A DNA stretch of 64,000 nt from Limnobacter sp. 130. Lineage in GTDB: Bacteria > Pseudomonadota > Gammaproteobacteria > Burkholderiales > Burkholderiaceae_B. Each line of letters starts with the position of its first letter. Within the stretch, counting starts at the first letter, position 1. Shown here piece by piece: positions 18,213 to 26,044 of this stretch. The DNA is taken from assembly GCF_902506325.1 (NCBI RefSeq), contig NZ_LR732331.1:124001-188000 (forward strand), read 5' to 3'. The position numbers and the translations under genes are program-made. The notes beneath the pieces were generated by a model that worked only from the letters and a program-made list of their open reading frames with translations, searched no databases and had not been told where the DNA came from.

Positions 18213-18797
18213 ATGCTGAAATACAGACGAACAATTCTTCAGGCTGGTGCCGGGCTTTTGGTCGCTGCTCCCTGGCTTACCTGGCGACAGGCTTTGGCGT
18301 TAACGCCAGCCTGCAGCGGCGAGCCCACTGCCCGGCAAATTGAAGGCCCGTATTACACCCCGCAAACTCCCCGACGCAGCACGCTGATTGATGGTTTGCC
18401 CGGTGATGTTTTGGTGTTGCAAGGGCGGGTGTTGAATACCGCCTGCCAACCTGTTCCCAATGCAATTGTGGATGTGTGGGGCTGCGATTCGGAAGGTGAA
18501 TACGACAACACCGGTTTCAAATTGCGAGGGCATCAACTGACGGATGCCCAAGGGCGATTTCGTTTTGAAACCTTAATGCCCGGTTCTTACGGCAATTCGA
18601 CTTTTCGGCGCACGCCGCATTTGCACGTGAAGGTACAGGGCCCTGGTACACCATTGCTGACCACACAACTTTATTTTCCGGACCAAGTGCTGAATCTGCG
18701 CGACAGCTTTTTCAACCCCGACTTGTTGGTGAAGTGGGCCCACGATAAATCACAGGCTTTGTTCGACTTTGTATTGCCGGTGCAGGCAAAGGGATAG
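18213..18797 (+). CDS. Exported intradiol ring-cleavage dioxygenase
   Basis: A 194-residue protein of the protocatechuate 3,4-dioxygenase/catechol 1,2-dioxygenase fold. All four non-haem Fe(III) ligands are visible: Tyr97 (GEYDN), Tyr126 (PGSY), His136 and His138 (PHLHVKV). It begins with a Tat-like signal (YRRTILQAGAGLLVAA), so it acts outside the cytoplasm, unlike catabolic dioxygenases. The ATG at 18213 is chosen for its GGGAGA ribosome-binding site; a GTG at 18201 is upstream in frame. Secreted members of this family are poorly understood; a role on catechol-type compounds is possible. The next gene starts five bases later. Confidence 0.83.
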   Translation: MLKYRRTILQAGAGLLVAAPWLTWRQALALTPACSGEPTARQIEGPYYTPQTPRRSTLIDGLPGDVLVLQGRVLNTACQPVPNAIVDVWGCDSEGEYDNTGFKLRGHQLTDAQGRFRFETLMPGSYGNSTFRRTPHLHVKVQGPGTPLLTTQLYFPDQVLNLRDSFFNPDLLVKWAHDKSQALFDFVLPVQAKG

Positions 18798-18802
18798 TTT
18801 CA

Positions 18803-19627
18803 ATGGCAGTACCTTCAAAAATTGTATATGCCCTGTGTGTTGTCTTTCTGGCAGCGGCCTGTGCAACACAAACCACACAGCAAACAGTGCCCACTGTGTG
18901 GTTAATGGGCGAGGTTCACGACAACCCTCAGGCCCATGAAGCCCGTTATGAAATGATCGCAGCAAAAGTGAAAACAGGCTGGCGACCCGCCATTGCAATG
19001 GAGCAGTTTGATCGGGAACACCAGGGCTTGTTGCGCACTGCGCAAGATCAATGCAAGCAGGCAAGCTGTATTACATCGCAGCCATGGGTAGAAAATTGGC
19101 AGTGGGAACTGTATGAACCCCTGATTCAACTTGCAATTGATTATCAACTGCCCTTGTTGGCGGCCAATGTGTCGCGAGAAGAAGCAAACCGTATCGTGAA
19201 GGGCGGGTACGGCGCGGCCCTGGACCCTGACACCATTGCCCAATATGAACTGGACAAACCATTGCCGAAGCCGCTGGGCGAACAGCATCGTCGAAACATT
19301 GTTGAAGGGCACTGCAATATGCTGCCCCAGCACGTTGCAGAAAAAATGATTCCGGCACAAGTGGCTCGCGATGTGTGGATGGCCAAGGTCATTGAACAGC
19401 AGGCCACGCAACGCGATGTGATTTTGATTGCAGGCAATGGCCATGTCCAAAAAGATGTCGGCGTTGTTCACTGGTTGCCCGTTAAACTACAACAAACAAC
19501 AACCGTGTATGGCTTTATCGAAGATTCACAGGCCAATGGCGCTGAGCAATTTGATGTGCTTCGCACAGTGCCTGCCCATTCCCGTGAAGATCCTTGCGAA
19601 GCTTTCAAGGCCATGATGAAAAAATAA
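18803..19627 (+). CDS. ChaN-like haem-binding lipoprotein (DUF399)
   Basis: A 274-residue lipoprotein (lipobox LAAAC, Cys20) of the ChaN/DUF399 family, with family stretches WLMGEVHDNPQAH, AIAMEQFDRE and VILIAGNGHVQKDVGV. ChaN of Campylobacter is an iron-regulated surface lipoprotein that binds haem between two monomers. The gene follows the dioxygenase by five bases and is very likely co-transcribed with it and with the HExxH gene behind it. Confidence 0.82.
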   Translation: MAVPSKIVYALCVVFLAAACATQTTQQTVPTVWLMGEVHDNPQAHEARYEMIAAKVKTGWRPAIAMEQFDREHQGLLRTAQDQCKQASCITSQPWVENWQWELYEPLIQLAIDYQLPLLAANVSREEANRIVKGGYGAALDPDTIAQYELDKPLPKPLGEQHRRNIVEGHCNMLPQHVAEKMIPAQVARDVWMAKVIEQQATQRDVILIAGNGHVQKDVGVVHWLPVKLQQTTTVYGFIEDSQANGAEQFDVLRTVPAHSREDPCEAFKAMMKK

Positions 19628-19653
19628 GCCACACACAGGCGGGAGACTACAGG

Positions 19654-20322
19654 GTGGAAAAATCTGGGTGTTTTAACTGGGCTGGCCTTGCCTTGGCCTG
19701 CGCAATGGTGCTGTGCTCAACACCACTGAAAGCCAATGGCTTTGAAGACTTCGATGATGCAGAGTTGATCGATCACATTGCTGGCAGCGTGGCCCGTGGT
19801 TATGGCCGCATGCATGGCTATTCAGTCGATTTTAAATTGATCGGAAAAGAAACGCCGCACCAGTCACCCTTGCTGGTTCAGTACAACGCCCCATTGAAGC
19901 GCTGCACATTTCTTATCAGCACTCGCGACAAAACCTGGCACAGCTTTGAGCAGTACCTGGAGTTTTTTGATGGCTTGCCGAAGCAGGTGGTGTACGAAGC
20001 CTTTTTTGCGCACGAGTCAGGCCATTGCGTGCAAATGAAAGAGAAAATTGATTTTGGACCTGTGCGCAGGCGCCACCGCGAAGAACTGTATGCCGATGTG
20101 TTCGCACTTTCTCATGTTGAGCGTTATTTCCCCAAGCATCGTAAAGCCTTTCAGGAAGCCCAGTTGAAAATGCGTCGTGCTGCATTGGGAATTCAAAACG
20201 AATACGACTTTTACAAAGAATTGTTGAGGTTGCATTACAGCCCCAACCTTCAATCTGCGCTCAAGATAAAAAATCCGCAGGATCGGGCTTATTCCATCGC
20301 CAAGGTAGTCGATTTGTTGTGA
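19654..20322 (+). CDS. Exported HExxH protein, putative metallopeptidase
   Basis: No family recognised. The 222-residue product has a signal-like hydrophobic N-terminus (WAGLALACAMVLCST) and an HExxH zinc-binding motif, HESGH (His120, Glu121, His124). The later EELYAD segment (143-148) could supply a third ligand, as in gluzincin-like enzymes. The start is GTG 19654, eight bases after GGGAG. A frame that continues upstream into the ChaN-like gene lacks both a signal peptide and a ribosome-binding site. It is the third gene of a dioxygenase-ChaN-HExxH cluster. Peptidase activity is inferred only from the motif. Confidence 0.6.
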   Translation: MEKSGCFNWAGLALACAMVLCSTPLKANGFEDFDDAELIDHIAGSVARGYGRMHGYSVDFKLIGKETPHQSPLLVQYNAPLKRCTFLISTRDKTWHSFEQYLEFFDGLPKQVVYEAFFAHESGHCVQMKEKIDFGPVRRRHREELYADVFALSHVERYFPKHRKAFQEAQLKMRRAALGIQNEYDFYKELLRLHYSPNLQSALKIKNPQDRAYSIAKVVDLL

Positions 20323-20328
20323 TATTTT

Positions 20329-20342
20329 GTTATCGTGATAAC
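20329..20342. promoter_or_regulatory. OhrR-type operator upstream of the dienelactone-hydrolase gene
   Basis: gttatc-gt-gataac is an inverted repeat differing by one base from the core of the palindrome in front of ohr (gttatc-gc-gataac). It ends 36 bases before the start at 20379, almost the same spacing as at ohr, suggesting control by the same regulator. Confidence 0.65.
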
Positions 20343-20378
20343 TGATAATTTCAATTTTAACACCCAGGAGCAGTAACC

Positions 20379-21245
20379 ATGGATCAACTGAAATTTGGCT
20401 TGGCAAAGAAAATCAATGAAACCACCGTGAGTCGCCGAGGCTTCTTGCTCACCTCGCTTGCGGGTGGTTTTGCAGTGGCTTCAGAGCCCCTGTTTGCACA
20501 GGCCATAAAAACAGACACCCAGGGAATTACTGCGGGTGAAGTGAAAGTTCCCGTGAAAGACGGGCAAATTCCAGCCTACCGCGCAATGCCTGCCAAAGGC
20601 GGAAACTTTCCGGTCATTCTTGTGATTCAGGAAATTTTTGGCGTACATGAGTACATTCAGGACATTTGCCGTCGCTTGGCCAAGCAAGGGTATTACGCCA
20701 TTGCACCGGCCTTGTTCAGCCGCGAAGCGGATGTGTCCAACATGACCCTTGAAGCAATTTTGAAAGAAGTGGTGCCAGTGGTGCCGGATGCCCAGGTGAT
20801 GAGCGACATTGATTCCACCGTGGCATTTGCAAAAGCCAGCGGCAAAGCCAATACAAAGCGCTTGGGTATCGTGGGCTATTGTTGGGGTGGTCGCACGGTT
20901 TGGTTGTACGCCAACCACAATTCAAATGTAAAGGCTGGCGTTGCCTATTACGGCTTGCTGGCCGGGTTGAAAGGACCAAACAAGCCAGCAGACCCGGTTG
21001 ATGTGGCTGCAAATCTGAAGGTCCCCGTGCTGGGCCTGTACGCTGGCGAGGACAGTTTTGTGCCCGATGACGTTGTGGACAAAATGCGTAACGAACTGGG
21101 CAAGGGCAGCAGCGCCTCTGAAATTGTGGTCTTCCCCGCTGTCAATCACGGTTTTCATGCCGACTACCGCCCCACCTATGACAGGCGGGCTGCCACATAT
21201 GCCTGGAAACTGACTTTGGACTGGTTTAAAGAGCGGGGCGTGTAA
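20379..21245 (+). CDS. Exported dienelactone hydrolase family protein
   Basis: Alpha/beta hydrolase of the carboxymethylenebutenolidase family, 288 residues. A twin-arginine signal (SRRGFLLTS, 18-26) directs it to the periplasm. The Cys-Asp-His triad is visible as GYCWGG (Cys168), AGEDSFVPD (Asp225) and NHGFHAD (His257). The family hydrolyses dienelactones and other esters. Here the gene sits directly upstream of ohrR-ohr and carries an ohr-like operator, so it may detoxify oxidised esters or peroxide products; that link is inferred from the shared site. Confidence 0.85.
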   Translation: MDQLKFGLAKKINETTVSRRGFLLTSLAGGFAVASEPLFAQAIKTDTQGITAGEVKVPVKDGQIPAYRAMPAKGGNFPVILVIQEIFGVHEYIQDICRRLAKQGYYAIAPALFSREADVSNMTLEAILKEVVPVVPDAQVMSDIDSTVAFAKASGKANTKRLGIVGYCWGGRTVWLYANHNSNVKAGVAYYGLLAGLKGPNKPADPVDVAANLKVPVLGLYAGEDSFVPDDVVDKMRNELGKGSSASEIVVFPAVNHGFHADYRPTYDRRAATYAWKLTLDWFKERGV

Positions 21246-21265
21246 AAACACGGGCCAGACGAGGA

Positions 21266-21363
21266 CAATTTGAGTCAAATTGAATGCATTTATTCACGAT
21301 TGTCTTGGATTGACTTAGACAAGGATGACTCAAACCGTTCAAGCGATTACACTTGAGTCATCC
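21266..21363. promoter_or_regulatory. Cluster of inverted repeats upstream of ohrR
   Basis: Three symmetrical elements lie in this stretch. They are a perfect 8-1-8 palindrome caatttga-g-tcaaattg (21266-21282), a ttgtct/agacaa pair (21300-21322), and a perfect 11-bp inverted repeat ggatgactcaa / ttgagtcatcc (21323-21333 with 21353-21363). The ttgagtca core recurs in two of them. The sequence differs from the ohr operator, so either OhrR autoregulates through another motif or a second regulator acts here. Confidence 0.5.
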
Positions 21364-21390
21364 CAATCGTCTGGTTAAAACTCCAAGAAC

Positions 21391-21828
21391 ATGAAAATCG
21401 AGAATCCACTAGCGTTAGACAATCAGCTTTGTTTCTCTTTGTATGCAACCTCTCTTGCAATTACGCAGGTTTACAAGCCGCTGCTGCAACCCTTGGGTTT
21501 AACCTTTCCGCAATACTTGGTCATGATGATTTTGTGGAAAGAAGACGGAGTCAGTTTGATCAATGTGGCCCGTCAACTGGGCCAACAGCCTGGCGCATTG
21601 ACCCCCGTCATCAAACGAATGGCCGAGCAAGGCCTGCTAACACGCAACCGAAGTGCAGATGATGAAAGGCAACTGCAGATCTACCTGACCGAGGAGGGCA
21701 AGCAGATTCGGGAAAAGGCCCTCAATGTATACGCCTGCGTGGTTGACCAGTGCGGCATGACACCCACGGAAATTCATCGCCTGAAATGTGAACTGGACGC
21801 CTTGCGGGAAAGGTTGTTGAAAGCCTGA
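21391..21828 (+). CDS. ohrR: OhrR, MarR-family organic-hydroperoxide sensor
   Basis: A 145-residue winged-helix repressor. The N-terminal motif LDNQLCFSLYATSLA with Cys14 is the conserved peroxidatic cysteine of OhrR, and further cysteines (116, 121, 133) could form the resolving disulfide, so it looks like the two-Cys type. When organic peroxide oxidises Cys14 the repressor leaves DNA. The adjacent ohr gene has a strong palindrome in its promoter. The gene's own promoter region has different repeats. Confidence 0.93.
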   Translation: MKIENPLALDNQLCFSLYATSLAITQVYKPLLQPLGLTFPQYLVMMILWKEDGVSLINVARQLGQQPGALTPVIKRMAEQGLLTRNRSADDERQLQIYLTEEGKQIREKALNVYACVVDQCGMTPTEIHRLKCELDALRERLLKA

Positions 21829-21845
21829 TTGCTTGCCCTTCATTA

Positions 21846-21859
21846 ATTATTGCGATAAC
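21846..21859. promoter_or_regulatory. Degenerate second OhrR-type site before ohr
   Basis: attattgcgataac matches 12 of 14 bases of the ohr core operator and is centred 57 bases upstream of the perfect palindrome. It may be an auxiliary operator. Confidence 0.4.
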
Positions 21860-21897
21860 CTTCTAAAGAGACCAAGATTTTATCAAATCAATTCTTT

Positions 21898-21921
21898 AGA
21901 TAGTTATCGCGATAACTATCT
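21898..21921. promoter_or_regulatory. 24-bp perfect palindrome, ohr operator
   Basis: Each half is agatagttatcg; the full 24-bp palindrome is perfect and ends 33 bases before the ohr start. Position in front of ohr and directly after ohrR makes it the probable OhrR binding site. The inner 14 bases recur at 20329-20342 with one change. Confidence 0.85.
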
Positions 21922-21954
21922 GATTGTTCATCCACCAAACTACAGGAGAAATTC

Positions 21955-22377
21955 ATGGAAGTTGTTTACACGGCTAAGGCCACATCCACTGGCGGTCGCG
22001 AGGGTGGTTCAGCCACAGACGATGGACGGTTGAAAGTGCAATTGAGCACGCCCAAAGAACTGGGTGGCGCGGGCGGCCCGGGTACCAACCCTGAGCAATT
22101 GTTTGCTGCAGGTTATTCCGCCTGTTTTATCGGCGCGATCAAGTTCGTGGCCGGTCAGGACAAAATCCAGCTGCCTTCCGAGCCCGAAATTACTGCCACT
22201 GTGGGCATTGGCGGCAACCCGAAGGGTGTTGGTTTTGCCATTGCGGTGGACATGAGCATCAAGCTGGAAGGCATGGACAAAGCAGCCGCCAACGCATTGG
22301 TTGAGAAAGCACACCAGGTGTGCCCATACTCAAACGCAACCCGTAACAATGTGGATGTAAAGTTGACTGTGGTGTAA
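21955..22377 (+). CDS. ohr: Organic hydroperoxide resistance protein Ohr
   Basis: Thiol peroxidase of 140 residues that reduces organic and fatty-acid hydroperoxides using lipoyl groups. The catalytic pair is Cys57 (GYSACF) and Cys123 (QVCPYSNATR), with the conserved Arg15 in the GGREG turn. The gene has a ggag ribosome-binding site and is followed by a strong terminator, so it is a single-gene unit regulated by OhrR. Confidence 0.95.
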   Translation: MEVVYTAKATSTGGREGGSATDDGRLKVQLSTPKELGGAGGPGTNPEQLFAAGYSACFIGAIKFVAGQDKIQLPSEPEITATVGIGGNPKGVGFAIAVDMSIKLEGMDKAAANALVEKAHQVCPYSNATRNNVDVKLTVV

Positions 22378-22405
22378 GCAAGCGCAGCCACTTAACCGTT
22401 GACTG

Positions 22406-22445
22406 GCGGTGGGCTTTTGTTAAAGCCCGCCGCTTTTGTTTTTTT
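22406..22445 (+). terminator. Intrinsic terminator of ohr
   Basis: gcggtgggctt pairs with aagcccgccgc (one G-T pair) and is followed by a T-rich tract. It ends 14 bases before the next gene. Confidence 0.88.
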
Positions 22446-22459
22446 GCAGGGAATGATTA

Positions 22460-23449
22460 ATGCAGCACAACTATGCCAAACCCGCCTGGATGAAGAACGT
22501 CAAGCGCGAAGTTCGGTGTGCGGGGTTCGAACTGGAGTTTGCCGGCTTGGACTTGCAGTCTGCGGCAGCCGCAGTGGCCAAGGCCTTGCAGGGTGAAGTG
22601 ATTCGTGACACGCAGGCCGAGTGCAAGGTAAAACATCCCGAGTTCGGTCATTTTAAAATTGAACTGGACTGGAGTTTCGCCAAGAACATGGCCCGCAAGC
22701 GCCTTGAAGAGCAGGGCGCAAATGAAGATGCTGTGCTGGCTTTGATGACAGATTTGGCCCGGCAGATAGTGCCCTTGGAAGTGGTGTGCCCACCCATCCC
22801 CGTGAACAGGCTTTCCGTACTCAACGACATGGTGACCAAGCTGCGAGAGGCAGGGGCCCTGGGTACTTCCGATTCGCTTATTTATGCTTTTGGGGTACAC
22901 ATCAACGCCGAGTTGCCTGATCTGAATTCACAAACCATCGTGCCCTATCTGCAAGCCTATTGTGTGTCACAGCACTGGTTGATGAAGGCGCACAGAATTG
23001 ATACCTTGCGCCGTTTGACGCCCTACATTGACATGTATCCGAAGCGGTATGTGGAATTGGTCATGGCTTACACAGCCGATACTCCGTTGTCGCAGATCAT
23101 CGACGATTATCTGGAGTTCAACCCCACCCGAAATCGGGGCATGGACCTGTTGCCTTTGTTCAAGCAAATTGATGAGGCTCGTGTACTGGCAGTGGTCAGC
23201 GATGAGCGTGTGAATGCACGCCCAACCTTTCACTATCGCTTGCCGAATTGCGAAATCGAAAAACCGGGCTGGACTTTAACGGACAGCTGGAATATTTGGT
23301 GTGTGGTGGAACACCTGGCCGCTGACCCGGTCACATTGAGGTCCATGTGCGAGCAGTGGATTGAGTACAACCAGAATTTAATCAACCTGAAGGAAGAGCC
23401 TTGGCACCAGGAACTGGCGCACATTCACGAAAACCTGTTGTCGGTGTAA
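22460..23449 (+). CDS. Amidoligase family protein
   Basis: A 329-residue ATP-dependent ligase of the Amidoligase_2 family (glutamine-synthetase-like fold). The N-terminal FELEFAGL carries the ExE-type metal-binding pattern of the family; IPLEVVCPPIP-like text (residues 108-117) and GVHINAELPD (about 144-153) are further family marks. Such enzymes form amide or isopeptide bonds and were described by Iyer and co-workers in clusters with glutamine-amidotransferase-like peptidases. That partner is present here, overlapping by 49 bases. The substrate (peptide, polyamine or glutamyl compound) is unknown. Confidence 0.82.
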   Translation: MQHNYAKPAWMKNVKREVRCAGFELEFAGLDLQSAAAAVAKALQGEVIRDTQAECKVKHPEFGHFKIELDWSFAKNMARKRLEEQGANEDAVLALMTDLARQIVPLEVVCPPIPVNRLSVLNDMVTKLREAGALGTSDSLIYAFGVHINAELPDLNSQTIVPYLQAYCVSQHWLMKAHRIDTLRRLTPYIDMYPKRYVELVMAYTADTPLSQIIDDYLEFNPTRNRGMDLLPLFKQIDEARVLAVVSDERVNARPTFHYRLPNCEIEKPGWTLTDSWNIWCVVEHLAADPVTLRSMCEQWIEYNQNLINLKEEPWHQELAHIHENLLSV

Positions 23450-24105
23450 CTGGCAATGCCAAGTGGTGGTCGCCGTCGTGGTTCAGCATTCGCATGGCCG
23501 TGTGGCTGGCTGGTGGGCAGGCCCGACGCATCAGCGTGAGGCACCACTGGCCAATTGATCAAATTGATGCCTTGATCGTAAGTGGTGGGGACGATATCCA
23601 CCCTTCGCTCTATGGCGAAGAAGAAGCACCCAAAGCACACTACGACCCCGATCGCGATGCGCTGGAACAGGCGCACATTGCCTGGGCATTGAAGCATGGC
23701 TTGCCCATGTTGGGCATTTGCCGTGGTACCCAGTTAATCAATGTCAGCCTGGGCGGCAGTTTGCACATCGACATTCGCGCAAGGCGCAAATTAACTTCAA
23801 ACCGGGGCACCGTGTTGCCGCGAAAAACAGCGGCATTGCGTGCCAGCAGTTGCCTGGCAGCGGTAACCTGCGCCAGCCGGTTGCGCATCAACAGCCTGCA
23901 CCATCAGGCCATAGACGAGTTGGGCCAAGGGGTACGAATTGTGGCCCGCGACCTGGACGGTTTTGTGCAGGGCATTGAGCCCGACGGCGCATGCCAATGG
24001 CTGGGGGTGCAATGGCACCCGGAATATTTGTTGTACCGCCCCAAACACAGGCGCTTGTTCAAATGGCTTGTGCAACAATGCAGGCAAGCTCCCCAGAGTC
24101 AATAA
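23401..24105 (+). CDS. Gamma-glutamyl hydrolase-like class I GATase (peptidase C26)
   Basis: A 234-residue enzyme similar to gamma-glutamyl-GABA hydrolase PuuD. The catalytic residues are visible: Cys107 in GICRGTQ and His206/Glu208 in GVQWHPE, plus the family SLHHQ motif (165-169). It should cleave a gamma-glutamyl amide bond, the reverse of what the upstream amidoligase may make. The start is TTG 23401, with aaggaag close upstream; it lies inside the amidoligase gene, so the two are translationally linked. Confidence 0.83.
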   Translation: MAPGTGAHSRKPVVGVTGNAKWWSPSWFSIRMAVWLAGGQARRISVRHHWPIDQIDALIVSGGDDIHPSLYGEEEAPKAHYDPDRDALEQAHIAWALKHGLPMLGICRGTQLINVSLGGSLHIDIRARRKLTSNRGTVLPRKTAALRASSCLAAVTCASRLRINSLHHQAIDELGQGVRIVARDLDGFVQGIEPDGACQWLGVQWHPEYLLYRPKHRRLFKWLVQQCRQAPQSQ

Positions 24106-24108
24106 TCC

Positions 24109-24540
24109 ATGTCGTATTCCTTGCTGTTTGCTTCCGCCTTTTTGGCAGCCACCATTTTGCCTTTCTATTCCGAGGTGGTGCTGTTCGCCATGATCCGTGC
24201 AGGCGAACCCGCCGGCCTGTTGCTTGCAGTTGCGACAATGGGCAATACCCTGGGGGCTGTGGTGAATTGGGTGCTGGGGCGTTACCTGCTGCACTTTCAG
24301 CACAAAAAATGGTTTTATTTCAAACCCAGGCAAATCGAGAAAATGCAGGCTTGGTTTCAACGCTATGGTGTCTGGAGCCTGTTGTTTGCATGGATGCCCG
24401 TTGGTGGTGACCCGTTGACGCTGGTCGCCGGTATTATGCGAGTAAACCTGTGGCTGTTTATCCTGCTTGTGGGCGTTGGTAAATCGCTGCGTTATGTGGC
24501 TGTGATTTACTTTTCTGAAATGTCGGTGGCCTGGTTCTAA
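24109..24540 (+). CDS. YqaA/DedA-like membrane protein
   Basis: A 143-residue integral membrane protein with about four hydrophobic segments, of the YqaA (COG1238, VTT/DedA superfamily) type. Typical marks are SEVVLFAMIRAG, GNTLGAVVNWVLGRY and the C-terminal PVGGDPLTLVAGIMR. DedA-superfamily proteins are implicated in lipid or small-molecule translocation. It starts three bases after the GATase stop, so ligase, hydrolase and membrane protein form one operon. Confidence 0.85.
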   Translation: MSYSLLFASAFLAATILPFYSEVVLFAMIRAGEPAGLLLAVATMGNTLGAVVNWVLGRYLLHFQHKKWFYFKPRQIEKMQAWFQRYGVWSLLFAWMPVGGDPLTLVAGIMRVNLWLFILLVGVGKSLRYVAVIYFSEMSVAWF

Positions 24541-24570
24541 TTCATTGAATGGGAAGGAAATGGTGTTGTT

Positions 24571-25281
24571 ATGAATCCAAGTGATTTGCCCAATCTGGAC
24601 GCAAACTGTTTTAAGCAACCCGATCGGGAATTGTTGGGTGACAGCCTGTTGCACCCACCCCGAATCCTGATTTTGTATGGTTCTTTGCGCGCTCGCTCTT
24701 TTAGTCGACTTGCCGCAGAAGAGGCTGGGCGCTTGCTCACGCTGATGGGGGCAGAAGTCCGGTTTTTCAATCCCGATGGTTTGCCTTTGGTGGATGACGC
24801 CAATGAGCAGCACCCCAAGGTGCAAGAACTGCGTGAACTGGCCGATTGGTCGGAAGGGCAGGTGTGGAGCTCGCCCGAGCGCCACGGCGCCATGACCGGC
24901 GTGATGAAAACACAAATTGACTGGTTGCCGTTAACCGGTGGCGCCAAGCGGCCCACGCAGGGCAAAACACTGGCGGTGATGCAAGTGTGTGGTGGCTCGC
25001 AGTCGTTCAATGCAGTGAACCAGTTGCGGGTACTTGGGCGCTGGATGCGCATGATCACCATTCCCAATCAATCGTCAATTGCCAAAGCGTTTATGGAGTT
25101 TGACGAAAGTGGCCGAATGAAGCCTTCCCCGTACTACATCCGTTTGGTGGATGTGATGGAGGAGCTGATGAAGTTCACCTTGCTGACCCGTGGTCACGCA
25201 CAGTATTTGGTAGATCGCTATTCTGAGCGGGTAGAGTCTGCAGAGGAATTGTCCAAACGAGTCAACCAGCGCAGCATTTAA
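24571..25281 (+). CDS. arsH: ArsH NADPH-dependent FMN oxidoreductase
   Basis: A 236-residue flavodoxin-fold protein with strong ArsH signatures: [16 protein letters not shown] (FMN phosphate loop), [20 protein letters not shown] and [22 protein letters not shown]. ArsH oxidises trivalent methylarsenicals and protects against them. No arsR, arsB, arsC or acr3 is adjacent; instead the modABC operon begins one base after its stop. It is therefore an orphan arsH sharing a transcript with molybdate uptake. Confidence 0.92.
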   Translation: MNPSDLPNLDANCFKQPDRELLGDSLLHPPRILILYGSLRARSFSRLAAEEAGRLLTLMGAEVRFFNPDGLPLVDDANEQHPKVQELRELADWSEGQVWSSPERHGAMTGVMKTQIDWLPLTGGAKRPTQGKTLAVMQVCGGSQSFNAVNQLRVLGRWMRMITIPNQSSIAKAFMEFDESGRMKPSPYYIRLVDVMEELMKFTLLTRGHAQYLVDRYSERVESAEELSKRVNQRSI

Positions 25282-25282
25282 T

Positions 25283-26044
25283 TTGAAAACATTTGTCTGT
25301 TTAATTGCGTTGATCTGTGCAGGCCTTGCCCACGCTGGCAACGTCACAGTGGCTGCTGCTGCCACCTTGCGTCACGCACTCGATGAAATATCGCCCCGGT
25401 TTACCCAAGCGACTGGGCATACACTGAAGGTGGCGTATGGCTCCTCGGGCAACTTCTACAGTCAAATCAAACAGGGTGCCCCTTTCGATGTATTTTTGTC
25501 AGCCGACATGGTGTTTCCCCAAAAGCTGGTGGACGAAAAGTTGGCCGCTGCACCCGTTGTGCCGTATTCGGAAGGACGACTGGTTTTGCTTGTGCCGCAC
25601 CAAAGTGCATTAAAACCCGATGGCAGTTTGAAAGACCTGGCCGCCGCGCTGAAAGACGGTCGCCTGAACAAACTGGCCATTGCCAACCCCGCGGTGGCAC
25701 CGTACGGCATGCGGGCACGAGAGGTTCTGATCCAGATCAAGTTGTGGGATGCATTGCAAGGAAAACTCGTGATGGGCGAAAACATTGGGCAGGCCACGCA
25801 ATTTGCGACCTCTGGTGCGGCTCAGGGCGGTTTGGTGGCCTTGTCTTTGGCAATTGCACCCGAGGTGGCCGCACGCGCAAGCCACAGTTTGATTCCCAAA
25901 GAGTGGCATCAGCCACTGATTCAGGGCATGGTCTTGTGTCAAGCAGGTAACCCGGCTGCCAAGGCGTTTGTGCAGTACATGCAAACGGAAGCAGCCCGCG
26001 CGGTTCTGAAAAAATATGGCTACGATCCGGTGTTAAAACCATGA
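25283..26044 (+). CDS. modA: Molybdate-binding periplasmic protein ModA
   Basis: A 253-residue ABC substrate-binding protein. The signal peptide (ends AHAG) is followed by the ModA pattern VTVAAAATLRHALDEI, SSGNFYSQIKQGAPFDVFLSA and the C-terminal FVQYMQTEAARAVLKKYGYD. The start is TTG 25283, one base after the arsH stop. It captures molybdate for ModBC. The stop overlaps modB by four bases (ATGA). Confidence 0.93.
   Translation: MKTFVCLIALICAGLAHAGNVTVAAAATLRHALDEISPRFTQATGHTLKVAYGSSGNFYSQIKQGAPFDVFLSADMVFPQKLVDEKLAAAPVVPYSEGRLVLLVPHQSALKPDGSLKDLAAALKDGRLNKLAIANPAVAPYGMRAREVLIQIKLWDALQGKLVMGENIGQATQFATSGAAQGGLVALSLAIAPEVAARASHSLIPKEWHQPLIQGMVLCQAGNPAAKAFVQYMQTEAARAVLKKYGYDPVLKP

Noticed and set aside
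23797-24915. 372-codon minus-strand open frame
   Set aside because: It runs opposite the GATase, YqaA and arsH genes, all recognisable; its His/Gln-rich translation is an antisense artefact.
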